Shown piece after piece: positions 43,349-53,120 of a DNA stretch of 64,000 bases. Position numbers and translations under genes: made by a program. Source of the DNA: an uncultured Clostridia bacterium (GTDB lineage Bacteria > Bacillota > Peptococcia > Peptococcales > Peptococcaceae); contig CALXUG010000006.1 of NCBI GenBank assembly GCA_944391625.1, forward strand, positions 1-64,000, written 5' to 3'. Below the pieces are notes generated by a model, which was not told where the DNA came from, did no database searches, and saw only the letters and a program-made list of their open reading frames with translations. Each line of letters begins with the position of its first letter. The stretch's first letter is position 1.

Positions 43349-43960
43349 ATGGGAATTCGAATTGCCGTGTTGGCTTCGGGCCGTGGCTCTAATTTAGTAG
43401 CTATAATGCAGGCTATTGCAGAAAAGAAAATTGATGGAGAAATTGCAGTTGTACTTAGTGATAAGGCGGAAGCAAAAGCATTAGAACACGCTAAAAATGC
43501 GGGAATTCCAGCCTATCATGTAAATCCAAAAGCGTATGAACAGAAAGCGGATTATGAAGCAGAACTGCTGCGTTATATTGAACAGGCAGACTGTCAGCTG
43601 ATTTGTCTGGCTGGTTATATGCGGATTCTCAGTCCTTATTTTGTAAGCCAGGCTACCTGTCCAATTATGAATATTCATCCGGCTTTGCTGCCCGCTTTTC
43701 CTGGCTTGCACGGACAGCGTCAGGCATTGGAATATGGTGTAAAAGTGGCAGGTTGTACCGTTCATTTTGTAGATGAAGGAATGGACAGCGGTGCAATTAT
43801 TTTACAGAAAACAGTTCCGGTTCTGCATGATGACACAGAAGACAGCTTATCAGCCCGCATTCTGGAGCAGGAACATCAGGCTTATCCAGAAGCAATTCAG
43901 CTGTTTGCCCAGGGAAAACTGGAGTTGTGTGGCCGTATTGTAAAAGTGAAGGGAGAATAA
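43349..43960 (+). CDS. purN: Phosphoribosylglycinamide formyltransferase
   Basis: Transfers formyl from 10-formyl-tetrahydrofolate to GAR. 203 residues: [12 protein letters not shown] at the N-terminus, the catalytic Asn/His in [13 protein letters not shown], and the Asp in [13 protein letters not shown]. An AAGGAGAAA ribosome site precedes the ATG. It is 4 bp before purH. Confidence 0.97.
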   Translation: MGIRIAVLASGRGSNLVAIMQAIAEKKIDGEIAVVLSDKAEAKALEHAKNAGIPAYHVNPKAYEQKADYEAELLRYIEQADCQLICLAGYMRILSPYFVSQATCPIMNIHPALLPAFPGLHGQRQALEYGVKVAGCTVHFVDEGMDSGAIILQKTVPVLHDDTEDSLSARILEQEHQAYPEAIQLFAQGKLELCGRIVKVKGE

Positions 43961-43964
43961 AACT

Positions 43965-45494
43965 GTGAAAAGAGCATTAATAAGTGTATCTGATAAAACA
44001 GGTGTTGTTGAATTTGCCAGAGCATTGACCGAACTGGATTATGAAATCGTTTCCACAGGTGGTACTGCCAAAGCGTTAAAAGAAGCCGGCGTTGCTGTTA
44101 CTGGGATCTCCGATGTGACAGGTTTTCCTGAAATTTTAGAAGGTCGCGTAAAAACGCTGCATCCCAATGTACATGGCGGTATTCTGGCCAAAGGAACACC
44201 GGAGCACATGGCTGTACTGGCAGAGCATAGTATTACACCCATTGATTTGGTGGTTGTAAATCTGTATCCGTTTCAGGCTACTGTTGCCAAACCGGATGTA
44301 ACACTGGCCGATGCCATTGAAAATATTGATATCGGCGGTCCAACTATGGTTCGTTCCGCTGCAAAAAATCATGACCGTGTAGGGATTATTGTAAATCCAG
44401 CCCGTTATAACAGTGTTGTGGCGGAACTGAAAGAAGCCGGCGAACTGAGCCAGCAGACAAAACGCCTGCTGGCGCTGGAAGCGTTCCAGCACACTGCGCA
44501 ATACGATGCAGCCATCAGCCATTATCTGAGTGATGCTTTTGGTGCAGAAGCATTGTCCGGTGAAATTGCGTTTGGCGGTCAGAAAATTCAGGAATTGCGC
44601 TATGGCGAAAACCCACATCAGAAAGCTGCGTTCTATCGTTCCGGTATTCCTGCCAGCGGTACAGTCGCCAATGCCAAACAGCTGCACGGAAAAGAATTGT
44701 CCTACAATAATATTGTGGATGTGGATGCAGCATGGCAGCTGGTAACCGAATTTGAACAGCCTGCAGCGGTTATTGTAAAACACACCAACCCATGCGGTAC
44801 TGCCATTGGTGAAACTTTGGCAGAAGCTTATGCCCGCGCTTATGCCGCAGATTCTTTATCCGCATTTGGCGGCATCATTGCTGTAAACCGTCCAATGGAC
44901 AAAGCAACTGCAGAACAGATTGTCACCACCTTTATGGAAGCTGTTATCGCCCCTTCCTTCAGTGAAGAAAGCTTGGAAGTGCTGAAAACCAAGAAAAATC
45001 TGCGTTTGTTGGAAATTGGTGAAAAAGTACCAACCAACGATCTGTGGATTGAAAAAGTAAGCGGTGGTTTCCTGGTGCAGGAATTGGACAGCCACAACAT
45101 GAAAGCAGAAGACTTGAAAGTTGTAACAGAAAAAGTTCCAACAGAAGCAGAACTCAAAGAATTGATTTTTGCCTGGAATATTGTAAAACATGTAAAATCC
45201 AACGCTATCGTTGTGACCAAAGATGGTCAGAGTTTAGGAGTTGGTGCTGGTCAGATGAACCGTGTCGGTTCTGCTAATATCGCATTTGCCCAGGCTGGTG
45301 AAAAATGCAAAGGCGCTGTACTGGCTTCTGATGCATTCTTCCCATTCCGTGACAGCATTGATGCAGCCCATGCAGCCGGCATCACCGCCATCATCCAGCC
45401 GGGCGGCTCTGTGCGTGATCAGGAAGTTATTGATGCCTGCAACGAATTTGGTATTGCAATGGTATTTACCGGTATCCGTCATTTCAGACACTAA
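43965..45494 (+). CDS. purH: Bifunctional AICAR transformylase / IMP cyclohydrolase
   Basis: The last two steps to IMP. The N-terminal cyclohydrolase domain (about 1-190: [37 protein letters not shown]) is joined to a C-terminal transformylase ([37 protein letters not shown]). The 509-residue length is normal. GTG start 4 bp after purN with GGGAG upstream. Confidence 0.98.
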   Translation: MKRALISVSDKTGVVEFARALTELDYEIVSTGGTAKALKEAGVAVTGISDVTGFPEILEGRVKTLHPNVHGGILAKGTPEHMAVLAEHSITPIDLVVVNLYPFQATVAKPDVTLADAIENIDIGGPTMVRSAAKNHDRVGIIVNPARYNSVVAELKEAGELSQQTKRLLALEAFQHTAQYDAAISHYLSDAFGAEALSGEIAFGGQKIQELRYGENPHQKAAFYRSGIPASGTVANAKQLHGKELSYNNIVDVDAAWQLVTEFEQPAAVIVKHTNPCGTAIGETLAEAYARAYAADSLSAFGGIIAVNRPMDKATAEQIVTTFMEAVIAPSFSEESLEVLKTKKNLRLLEIGEKVPTNDLWIEKVSGGFLVQELDSHNMKAEDLKVVTEKVPTEAELKELIFAWNIVKHVKSNAIVVTKDGQSLGVGAGQMNRVGSANIAFAQAGEKCKGAVLASDAFFPFRDSIDAAHAAGITAIIQPGGSVRDQEVIDACNEFGIAMVFTGIRHFRH

Positions 45495-45547
45495 GTACAT
45501 GGCAAGCAATTGACAATAAAACCGAAGAATTGATACGGAGGGACACT

Positions 45548-46813
45548 ATGAAAGTTCTTGTAATTGGCAGCGGCGGCAGAGAGCATGCCCTGGTATGGAA
45601 AATCAGTCAGAGTCCAAAAGTGGACAAAATTTATTGCGCACCAGGCAATGCTGGCATTGCCCAGCAGGCCGAATGTGTAGCTATTAAAGCGGATGACCTG
45701 GATGGTTTACTGGCATTTGCCCAACAGAACCAGATTGATCTGACTGTGGTTGGTCCGGAAGTACCACTGACTATGGGAATTGTAGATAAATTCCAAGCGC
45801 AGGGTTTGAAAATCTTTGGGCCAAGCGGCAAAGCTGCTGAAATTGAAGGCAGCAAAACATTTGCCAAAGATTTAATGGCGAAATATAACATTCCAACTGC
45901 AAAATACGGTGCATTTACCGATGCTGCAGAAGCAAAAGCATTTTTAGATACCGTTGGTCTGCCTTGTGTTGTAAAAGCAGATGGCCTGGCTGCCGGAAAA
46001 GGCGTACTGATTTGTGAAACAAAAGCAGAAGCAGAAGAAGCCATTGCTGACATTTTGGTAGATAACAAATTCGGCAGTGCCGGCAGCCGTGTAGTTGTGG
46101 AAGAATTTTTAACTGGTCAGGAAGTCAGCATGCTGGCGTTCACCGATGGAAAAACAGTGGTGCCGATGGTATCTTCACAGGATCACAAGCGGATTTGGGA
46201 TGGCGATAAAGGTCTGAACACCGGTGGTATGGGCGCTTATTCTCCAGCGCCTGTTTACACAGCAGATATTCATGAAATTGTTGTGCCGCAGGTATTGGAA
46301 GCAACTGTAAAAGCCATGGAAGCAGAAGGCCGTTCTTTTTCCGGTATTCTGTATGCTGGTTTGATGCTGACCGCCGACGGTCCAAAAGTATTAGAATTTA
46401 ATGCCCGTTTTGGCGATCCGGAAACCCAGGCTGTATTGCCGCGGTTAAAATCTGATTTGGTAGATATTTTCCTGGCAATCATTGATGGCCGTCTGAATGA
46501 AATGGACATCCAATGGCACGAAGAAGCGGCTGTTTGTGTCGTTATGGCTTCCGGCGGTTATCCAGAAACTTCTGAAAAAGGTCAGGTAATCACTGGCCTG
46601 GCAGAAGCTGCTGCAACTGGCGCTATTGTATTCCATGCCGGTACAAAAGAAACCGACGGCAACATTGTAACCAATGGCGGCCGTGTGCTGGGAATCAGTG
46701 CATTGGGCAATGACATTGCCCAGGCGATTGCCAACGCCTATCGCGGTGTTGAACAGATAAAATTTGAAAATATGCAATATCGTACCGATATTGGAAAAAA
46801 AGCATTTCTATAA
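45548..46813 (+). CDS. purD: Phosphoribosylamine-glycine ligase
   Basis: The ATP-grasp enzyme that makes GAR. 421 residues: MKVLVIGSGGREHALVWK, YCAPGNAGIA, KADGLAAGKGVLI, MLAFTDGK, and GMGAYSPAP followed by the metal-binding EFNARFGDPETQ. ATG 45548 has ACGGAGGG immediately before it; the frame opens six codons earlier without a site. It is followed 12 bp later by purL. Confidence 0.98.
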   Translation: MKVLVIGSGGREHALVWKISQSPKVDKIYCAPGNAGIAQQAECVAIKADDLDGLLAFAQQNQIDLTVVGPEVPLTMGIVDKFQAQGLKIFGPSGKAAEIEGSKTFAKDLMAKYNIPTAKYGAFTDAAEAKAFLDTVGLPCVVKADGLAAGKGVLICETKAEAEEAIADILVDNKFGSAGSRVVVEEFLTGQEVSMLAFTDGKTVVPMVSSQDHKRIWDGDKGLNTGGMGAYSPAPVYTADIHEIVVPQVLEATVKAMEAEGRSFSGILYAGLMLTADGPKVLEFNARFGDPETQAVLPRLKSDLVDIFLAIIDGRLNEMDIQWHEEAAVCVVMASGGYPETSEKGQVITGLAEAAATGAIVFHAGTKETDGNIVTNGGRVLGISALGNDIAQAIANAYRGVEQIKFENMQYRTDIGKKAFL

Positions 46814-46825
46814 GGGGATGAATTC

Positions 46826-49800
46826 GTGACAACTATTTATCGTTTTTTTGCAGAAAAACGCCCTGGTTTTGATATCGAAGCCCAGGGGCTGTTATCCACA
46901 TTGCAGGGATATCTGCATATTGAAGGTTTGCAGGGGCTGCGTATTTTCAACCGTTATGATATTGAAGGGCTGGATGAAAAAGATTGCGATGTAGCAGGCC
47001 GCTTGATTCTTTCTGAACCGCAGTGCGATACCTTATATTTGGAATCGCTGCCGGAAATTGCAGAAGCCCATACAATTTTTGCAGTAGAAGCCTTACCGGG
47101 GCAATATGATCAGCGAGCAGATTCTGCTGCCCAGTGTGTACAGATTATCACCAAAGAACGGCCTGTGGTTCGCGCAGCAAAAGTGTATGCGTTTTTGGGT
47201 GAAATCAGTGAAGCTGATTTACAGAAAATGAAAAACTATCTGATCAATCCGGTGGAAAACAGAGAAGCGGCTCTGGAAAAGCCGGCAACGCTGCAAGATG
47301 AGATCGAAGAGCCGGAAGCAGTATTTCAGCTGGAAGGCTTTATGACCGCCAATGATGATCAGCTAAATGCATTGCGTCAGCAGTATGGTCTGGCAATGGA
47401 TTTGGGTGATCTGCGTTATATGCAGGGTTATTTCCGTGATGAAGAAAAACGGAACCCAACCATTACCGAATTAAAAATGATTGATACCTACTGGTCTGAT
47501 CATTGCCGTCATACCACCTTTATGACCCAGATTACCGCTATCAGTTTGGATGATCCACTGGTAAAAGAAAGCTATGAAGAATATCTGGCTGCCCGTGAAG
47601 AAGTGTACGGGGAACGGGCAAAAACCCGTCCAATCACTATGATGGATATGGGGACCATTGCAGCCAAAACACTGAAAAAACGTGGCGTGCTGAAAAATCT
47701 GGATGAGAGTGAAGAAATCAACGCCTGCAGTGTAAAAGTAGACGTAAAAACAGATAATGGCACCGAAAAATGGCTGTTCATGTTCAAAAATGAAACCCAC
47801 AACCATCCAACTGAAATTGAACCATTCGGCGGCGCAGCTACTTGTCTGGGCGGCGCAATCCGCGATCCGCTGTCCGGTCGTTCTTATGTATATCAGGCTA
47901 TGCGTGTAACCGGCGCTGCCGACCCGCGCAAACCATTGGAAGAAACTATGCCAGGCAAACTGCCGCAGCGTACCATCACCACCACAGCCACCCATGGGTA
48001 CTCCTCTTACGGAAACCAGATTGGTTTGGCCACAGGCTTGGTAGATGAACTGTATCATCCTGGTTATGTAGCAAAACGTATGGAAGTGGGCGCTGTATTG
48101 GGTGCTGCTCCAATCGAAAATGTTGTGCGTGAAGTACCTGCTCCGGAAGACGTAATCGTGCTGTTGGGCGGCCGTACCGGTCGTGATGGCTGCGGCGGCG
48201 CAACCGGTTCTTCTAAGAGTCATACAGAAAAATCTCTGGCCACCTGCAGTGCAGAAGTGCAAAAAGGGAATCCGGTAGAAGAACGTAAAATTCAACGTTT
48301 ATTCCGTCGGCCCGAAATCAGTAAGCTGATCAAACGCTGCAACGACTTTGGCGCTGGCGGTGTATCGGTAGCCATTGGCGAACTGGCTGATGGTCTGCAT
48401 ATTTATCTGGACCGCGTTCCGAAAAAGTATGAAGGTCTGTCCGCTACAGAATTGGCTATTTCTGAATCTCAGGAACGGATGGCAGTGGTGCTGGCTCCGG
48501 AAAGTCTGGAACAGTTTATCGCAGCTGCTGACAGCGAAAATCTGGAAGCTACTGTTGTAGCTTATGTAACTGCGGATCCGCGTCTGGTAATGGAATATCA
48601 GGGCACAACCATTGTAAACCTGAGCCGTGCTTTTCTGGATTCAGCCGGTGACAGCAAAAAAATTACAGTGGATGTAGCCCCGTTCCCAACAGCGGCAGCA
48701 AAAGAAGCAGCAGAAGAATTTGACGCTGCGGCTGCGCTAAAAGAACTGGTGGGCGATTTGAATATCTGCTCCAAACGGGGTATGGTAGAATACTTTGACA
48801 GCAGCATCGGCGCAGGCAGTGTGTTAATGCCATTCGGCGGCAAAACACAGTTGACTCCGACGCAGGCTATGGCTGCTAAAATTCCAGTGCTGAACGGCCA
48901 GAGCTATACAGCATCCTTATTTGCTTACGGTTTCGATCCATATTTGTCCGAGCAGAACCAGCACTTAGGCGCAATGTGCGCTGTAACCGAATCTCTGGCA
49001 AGAATTGTAGCAGCCGGCGGAAAAACTGAGGACTGTTACCTAACCTTCCAGGAATACTTCCCAAGTCTGCGCGGCGACAGCAAACGCTGGGCAATGCCGG
49101 TATCCGCTCTGCTGGGCGCATTCAAAGCCCAGATGGCTTACGGCGTAGGCGCAATCGGCGGGAAAGACTCTATGTCCGGTTCCTTTATGGATTTGGACAT
49201 CCCTCCAACACTGGTATCCTTCGCGGCTGGCACTGTGGATTCTGAAAAGGTATTGTCGCCAGAATTCAAAGCAGCTGGTCATGAAGTGTATCTGTTTGCA
49301 GCTCCATACGATGAAAACGGTCAGCCAAAAATGGCTGCGATCAAAGAAATGTGGCAGCTGGTAAACAAAGCAGAAGCAGAAGGCAAAGTGGCAGCAGCCT
49401 GGGCATTGGGCAAAGGCGGCGCAGCAGAAGCTGTGTTCAAAATGGCGCTGGGCAACCAGATTGGTTTCAGCAGTTTGGACAGTATTTATGTGCCTGCTCT
49501 GTTTGAAAAGAACTATGGTGCAATCGTGGTAGAAGCAACTGCTCCAATTGAAGGCGCTGTACTGATTGGTCACACCACAGCACAGCCTCAGATTGTACTG
49601 GGCGATGCTGCTGTATCTCTGGATGACCTGACCGCTGTATGGGAAGGTACACTGGAAGATATTTATCCAACCCGCACTTCTGATAAAGGCACTGTGGATG
49701 CATATAACTACACCACACGTCCAAGCTATCAAGCTACAAGCAAAATCAGTCGTCCAAAAGCAGTTATCCCTGTATTCCCGGGTACCAACTGCGAATATGA

Positions 49801-50548
49801 CACTGCTCGTATCTTAGAGCGGGTAGGCGGTCAGGCTGAAATCGTCAACGTAGCAAATCTGACACCGGCCATGCTGGAAGATTCCATCGCTCGTATGGAA
49901 AAAGCATTGCAGAGTGCGCAGATGATGATTTTCCCTGGAGGATTCTCTTTTGGGGATGAACCGGAAGGTTCCGGTAAATTTATCGCAGCATTCATGCGCA
50001 ATCCAATCTTAACTGAACGGATTCATGAGTTATTGTATAAAAATGATGGTTTGATTCTGGGTATCTGCAACGGTTTCCAGGCATTGATCAAACTGGGTTT
50101 GGTGCCATACGGCAAAATTGTGGATACCGATGCATCCAGTCCAACCCTGACCTTTAATCGCATTGGCCGTCATCAGTCCCGCTATGTAACCACCAGAATC
50201 GCTTCGGTGAACTCGCCATGGTTATCTCTGGTCAATGTGGGCGATACCCATACCATTCCAATCTCCCACGGGGAAGGTCGGTTTGTATGCTCCGATGAAC
50301 TGCTGGCGCAGCTGGCAGCAAACGGACAGATTGCTACCCAGTATGTAGATTTTGCCGGTCAGCCATCTATGGATATTGCTTACAATCCAAACGGCTCCTG
50401 CATGGCAATTGAAGGGATCTTAAGCCCGGATGGCCGTGTATTTGGTAAAATGGGACACAGTGAACGTATTGGTACCCATATCGCCAAAAATATTCTGGGT
50501 GAAAAAGACCAGCGTATCTTTGAAGCCGGCGTAAAATACTTTCTGTAA
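46826..50548 (+). CDS. purL: Phosphoribosylformylglycinamidine synthase, single-chain
   Basis: Converts FGAR to FGAM with glutamine. At 1240 residues it fuses the PurS-like N-terminus, two AIR-synthase-like halves (KNETHNHPTEIEPFGGAATCLGG, and the repeat near 690-960 with GGKDSMSGSF) and a C-terminal class I glutaminase (FPGTNCEYD, FPGGFSFGDEPEGSGKF, catalytic Cys in LGICNGFQALI near 1080). Single-chain enzymes of this arrangement are common in Clostridia and Negativicutes, whereas Bacillus uses separate PurS, PurQ and PurL. The GTG start follows AAGGGGATG. It ends the operon. Confidence 0.97.
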   Translation: MTTIYRFFAEKRPGFDIEAQGLLSTLQGYLHIEGLQGLRIFNRYDIEGLDEKDCDVAGRLILSEPQCDTLYLESLPEIAEAHTIFAVEALPGQYDQRADSAAQCVQIITKERPVVRAAKVYAFLGEISEADLQKMKNYLINPVENREAALEKPATLQDEIEEPEAVFQLEGFMTANDDQLNALRQQYGLAMDLGDLRYMQGYFRDEEKRNPTITELKMIDTYWSDHCRHTTFMTQITAISLDDPLVKESYEEYLAAREEVYGERAKTRPITMMDMGTIAAKTLKKRGVLKNLDESEEINACSVKVDVKTDNGTEKWLFMFKNETHNHPTEIEPFGGAATCLGGAIRDPLSGRSYVYQAMRVTGAADPRKPLEETMPGKLPQRTITTTATHGYSSYGNQIGLATGLVDELYHPGYVAKRMEVGAVLGAAPIENVVREVPAPEDVIVLLGGRTGRDGCGGATGSSKSHTEKSLATCSAEVQKGNPVEERKIQRLFRRPEISKLIKRCNDFGAGGVSVAIGELADGLHIYLDRVPKKYEGLSATELAISESQERMAVVLAPESLEQFIAAADSENLEATVVAYVTADPRLVMEYQGTTIVNLSRAFLDSAGDSKKITVDVAPFPTAAAKEAAEEFDAAAALKELVGDLNICSKRGMVEYFDSSIGAGSVLMPFGGKTQLTPTQAMAAKIPVLNGQSYTASLFAYGFDPYLSEQNQHLGAMCAVTESLARIVAAGGKTEDCYLTFQEYFPSLRGDSKRWAMPVSALLGAFKAQMAYGVGAIGGKDSMSGSFMDLDIPPTLVSFAAGTVDSEKVLSPEFKAAGHEVYLFAAPYDENGQPKMAAIKEMWQLVNKAEAEGKVAAAWALGKGGAAEAVFKMALGNQIGFSSLDSIYVPALFEKNYGAIVVEATAPIEGAVLIGHTTAQPQIVLGDAAVSLDDLTAVWEGTLEDIYPTRTSDKGTVDAYNYTTRPSYQATSKISRPKAVIPVFPGTNCEYDTARILERVGGQAEIVNVANLTPAMLEDSIARMEKALQSAQMMIFPGGFSFGDEPEGSGKFIAAFMRNPILTERIHELLYKNDGLILGICNGFQALIKLGLVPYGKIVDTDASSPTLTFNRIGRHQSRYVTTRIASVNSPWLSLVNVGDTHTIPISHGEGRFVCSDELLAQLAANGQIATQYVDFAGQPSMDIAYNPNGSCMAIEGILSPDGRVFGKMGHSERIGTHIAKNILGEKDQRIFEAGVKYFL

Positions 50549-50584
50549 TAACTGATATGCAACTCAATCAAATAAAACGGTAAT

Positions 50585-50635
50585 AGAAATCGTCTGTTGG
50601 AGCTATGGTTCCGGCAGGCGATTTTTTATTATAGA
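50585..50635 (+). terminator. Terminator of the purine operon
   Basis: AAATCGTCTG...GGA pairs with TCCGGCAGGCGATTT and is followed by a T-run (ATTTTTTATT). The stem has a small internal mismatch. Confidence 0.8.
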
Positions 50636-50721
50636 ACCATTTTATAATCCACGTTACAATAGACAGAAAACAATTAACAAATGGGATTTTTTGTTGGAAT
50701 TTTAATGTTGGAGGGAGTACC

Positions 50722-50974
50722 ATGGGGCAATCAGTCATTATCGGAGATACCGTTATTGTAGGAAATCAAACCGAGTGGTGGCAGATTAGTAGTAATTTCT
50801 GATGTAGAAGGTGAATTACTTTCTCATGAGCGAGGTTATGGCAAAAGCAGCAGACTAGAAGACTATCTGGATACTTTCTCTACTTATGTTAAAACCCATA
50901 TAAATGAGCTGACAGTATTGAATATTGTCTGTATCTGTCCAAAGCATCTCTCGGATGCGCAACAAAAAATATAA
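50722..50974 (+). pseudogene. Frameshifted short ORF of unknown family
   Basis: A strong GGAGGGAGTACC site precedes ATG 50722, which opens only 26 codons (MGQSVIIGDTVIVGNQ...) before TGA at 50800. A second frame, open without its own start through the same area, continues 65 residues to 50974 (GGRLVVISDVEGELL...CPKHLSDAQQKI). Joining them needs one +1 shift near 50765-50780. The combined product of about 85 residues is not recognised. It sits at the start of an AT-rich accessory patch. A sequencing error or programmed shift is possible but less likely. Confidence 0.45.
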
Positions 50975-50988
50975 GTTGTAATATAGAA

Positions 50989-51022
50989 ACAGCGTTTGTA
51001 TCGTGCAGATGCTGTTTTTTAT
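50989..51022 (+). terminator. Weak terminator after the broken ORF
   Basis: AACAGC and GCTGTT flank a loop of about 18 nt and are followed by TTTTAT. The short stem makes it a modest candidate. Confidence 0.4.
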
Positions 51023-51109
51023 GAAAAAATATTGTTGGACAAATTGACTTTTGTGCTTGTTTTGCATAAAATAATAAGCATAGAAGTCAATAGAGGGATG
51101 TGATCTTGT

Positions 51110-51703
51110 ATGGGCGCAACAGAAGAAATTATCAAAATAGCAAAAAAAAACAAGGGCTTCGTAACGACTGCAATGGTTGTTGCTGCTGGATTTTCCCGCG
51201 GGAATATAACATATCTGGTGGAAAAAGGGGAACTAGAACGATCCTCACGTGGTGTTTATATTTTGCCAGAAGTATGGGATGATGAACTCTTTAATATGCA
51301 AAACAAATTTAAAAGAGGAATTTATTCTTTAGAAACGGCGTTGTTTCTTTGGGATTTGACAGACAGAACCCCAAATACTTATATGATGACTTTCCCTGCA
51401 ACATATAATGTAACAAAACCAAAAGCAGAGCAAATCAAGTGTACGCAGTGTAAGGCGGATTTGTATCTGACAGGTATAGAGGAAATTATTACGCCAAGCG
51501 GTAATTTTGTAAAAGTTTATAACATGGAACGAACTTTATGTGACATTTTGAAACCTCGCAATCATATAGATATTCAAATCGTGACAGAAAGTTTTAAACG
51601 ATATATCGCCAGATTAGATAAAAATATTCCGTTATTATCGGAATATGCAAAAATTTTCAAAGTAGAAAAGCAGCTTAGAGCCTATCTGGAGGTACTATTA
51701 TGA
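51110..51703 (+). CDS. AbiEi-family antitoxin / transcriptional regulator
   Basis: A 197-residue protein with the AbiEi architecture: an N-terminal winged-helix DNA-binding domain (GFVTTAMVVAAGFSRGNITYLVEKG, SSRGVYIL) and a C-terminal antitoxin domain (YSLETALFLWDLTDRTP, VYNMERTLCDILKPRN). In type IV AbiE systems this protein represses its own promoter and counteracts the toxin. It overlaps the toxin gene by 4 bp. The DNA here is more AT-rich than the purine genes, which suggests acquisition. Confidence 0.9.
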   Translation: MGATEEIIKIAKKNKGFVTTAMVVAAGFSRGNITYLVEKGELERSSRGVYILPEVWDDELFNMQNKFKRGIYSLETALFLWDLTDRTPNTYMMTFPATYNVTKPKAEQIKCTQCKADLYLTGIEEIITPSGNFVKVYNMERTLCDILKPRNHIDIQIVTESFKRYIARLDKNIPLLSEYAKIFKVEKQLRAYLEVLL

Positions 51704-52548
51704 AAAATGCGATGCAATTAAAAGCGATGATAAAGAAACTAGCGAAAGAAAAGCATATCTCTGCACAATTGGTTATGCAAAATTTCATGTTAGAACGATT
51801 ATTAGAGCGGATATCTGTTTCCAAATATCGTGATAATTTTATCTTAAAAGGCGGTTTCTTAATTGCTGCAATGGTTGGTTTGGATACAAGAGCTACGATG
51901 GATATGGATGCTACGATTAAAGGTTTGCCTGTAAATGAGCAGACTATGCAAAATATGTGCGAGGAAATATGTAACATTCCATTAGAAGATGAGGTGACGT
52001 TCACATTTCGCAGTATTAGTGAAATTAGAGAAGGGGATATGTATACAGGTTATCGTGTAGCATTAACAGCAAACTATCCTCCAATGGCAGTACCATTAAA
52101 GATAGATATTACAACAGGAGATAAAATTACACCAAAAGAAATGGAGTATCGGTTTCAGTTATTACTAGAGGATAGATGTATATCTATTCTTGCATATAAC
52201 CTGGAAACTATTATGGCAGAAAAATTAGAAACGGTTATTTCCCGTGGTGACCAAAATACACGGCCGAGAGATTATTACGATATCTATGTTTTGACAAAAC
52301 TGCAGTCAGCAAACATTGGAATGACGGCATTAAAAGCCGCATTAGCTGCCACTGCAGAGAAGCGGGGCTCTATGGCAGTTATTAAAAATTATAGTCAAAT
52401 CATAGCGAATGTTGTAGATAGTGAAATTATGCAAAAACAGTGGAACAATTATCAAAAAGATTTTGAATATGCAGCAGATATTGCATTTACAGATACTTGT
52501 GAAACCGTGTTGCAGCTTATGGAATCTTTAACACGGGAAAATTCGTAA
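51700..52548 (+). CDS. AbiEii/AbiGii-family nucleotidyltransferase toxin
   Basis: 282 residues of the nucleotidyltransferase-like AbiEii family. The pattern FILKGGFLIAAMVGLDTRATMDMDATIKG holds the GG...DxD-type active-site region, followed by LKIDITTGD and, near residue 168, LETIMAEKLETVISRGDQNTRPRDYYDIY, the family's second signature. AbiE toxins modify tRNA or GTP and abort phage growth. The motifs look intact, so the pair is probably functional. It is the downstream partner of AbiEi. Confidence 0.92.
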   Translation: MKNAMQLKAMIKKLAKEKHISAQLVMQNFMLERLLERISVSKYRDNFILKGGFLIAAMVGLDTRATMDMDATIKGLPVNEQTMQNMCEEICNIPLEDEVTFTFRSISEIREGDMYTGYRVALTANYPPMAVPLKIDITTGDKITPKEMEYRFQLLLEDRCISILAYNLETIMAEKLETVISRGDQNTRPRDYYDIYVLTKLQSANIGMTALKAALAATAEKRGSMAVIKNYSQIIANVVDSEIMQKQWNNYQKDFEYAADIAFTDTCETVLQLMESLTRENS

Positions 52549-52584
52549 CTCAATAAGACATATTCACATAAAGGAAAACAATGC

Positions 52585-52895
52585 ATGAACACACAGGAAA
52601 TTGTAGCAAAGCTTTGGAACCTTTGTAATGTGTTGCGGGATGATGATATTACCTATCATCAGTATGTAACAGAGTTGACCTATATATTTTATTTTTGAAA
52701 ACGGCGAAAGAAACAAATACAGAAGGACAGATTCCAGAGGCTTATCGTTGGGACAAACTGATTGGTCAGAGTGGGGCAGAGCTGAAAAAGTTCTATAAAG
52801 AGTTGTTAACCCATCTTGGCGAAAATTGCACTGGCCGTGTGAGGGAAATCTATCAGGGTGCTGCCACCAAACTGGAATTGCCAATAATGTTTTAG
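52585..52895 (+). pseudogene. Remnant of a type I restriction-modification methylase subunit (hsdM)
   Basis: ATG 52585 opens MNTQEIVAKLWNLCNVLRDD and then HQYVTELTYIFYF before TGA at 52696. The next frame continues KTAKETNTEGQIPEAYRWDKL to 52895. Put together this is the N-terminal helical domain of HsdM, with one frameshift near 52690 and truncation at about 100 of the usual roughly 500 residues, without the SAM or NPPY motifs. No hsdS or hsdR follows. It lies 36 bp behind the AbiE toxin, so a defence island once stood here. Confidence 0.85.
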
Positions 52896-52949
52896 TCGTT
52901 CCTCGCAAAAAATAATATTCAACATGCTGGGTCAAATAAAAACCTGCAA

Positions 52950-53001
52950 AAACCCGCCTCATGGCAGACCGATCTGGTCAGTCGCGCAGGCGGGTTTTGT
53001 C
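52950..53001 (+). terminator. Strong hairpin after the hsdM remnant
   Basis: AAAACCCGCCT pairs with AGGCGGGTTTT around a loop of about 30 nt that itself contains GACCGATCTGGTC. The T-tail is short. It may be the original terminator of the degraded locus. Confidence 0.7.
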
Positions 53002-53070
53002 ATGCAACTGCTATCTATTTTTTCAATAGGCGGTATCGCAAAATCATTTTGTTAGGCGTAACGATTTTCA

Positions 53071-53099
53071 TTTACCAGCGGTGGGCCATCTGCTATACT
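53071..53099 (+). promoter_or_regulatory. Promoter of the MerR-family gene
   Basis: TTTACC (53071-53076), a 17-bp spacer and TATACT (53094-53099) lie 22 bp before the first possible start. The spacer has no MerR-type palindrome, unlike the promoter at 54040. Confidence 0.55.
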
Positions 53100-53120
53100 A
53101 ACAGTAAAATAGGATAGAAG

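Noticed and set aside
47471-48295. 274-codon minus-strand frame opposite purL (also 57035-57871 opposite cutC and 20683-21456 opposite miaB)
   Set aside because: They mirror conserved coding sequence and have no ribosome site, recognisable domain or matching operon context.
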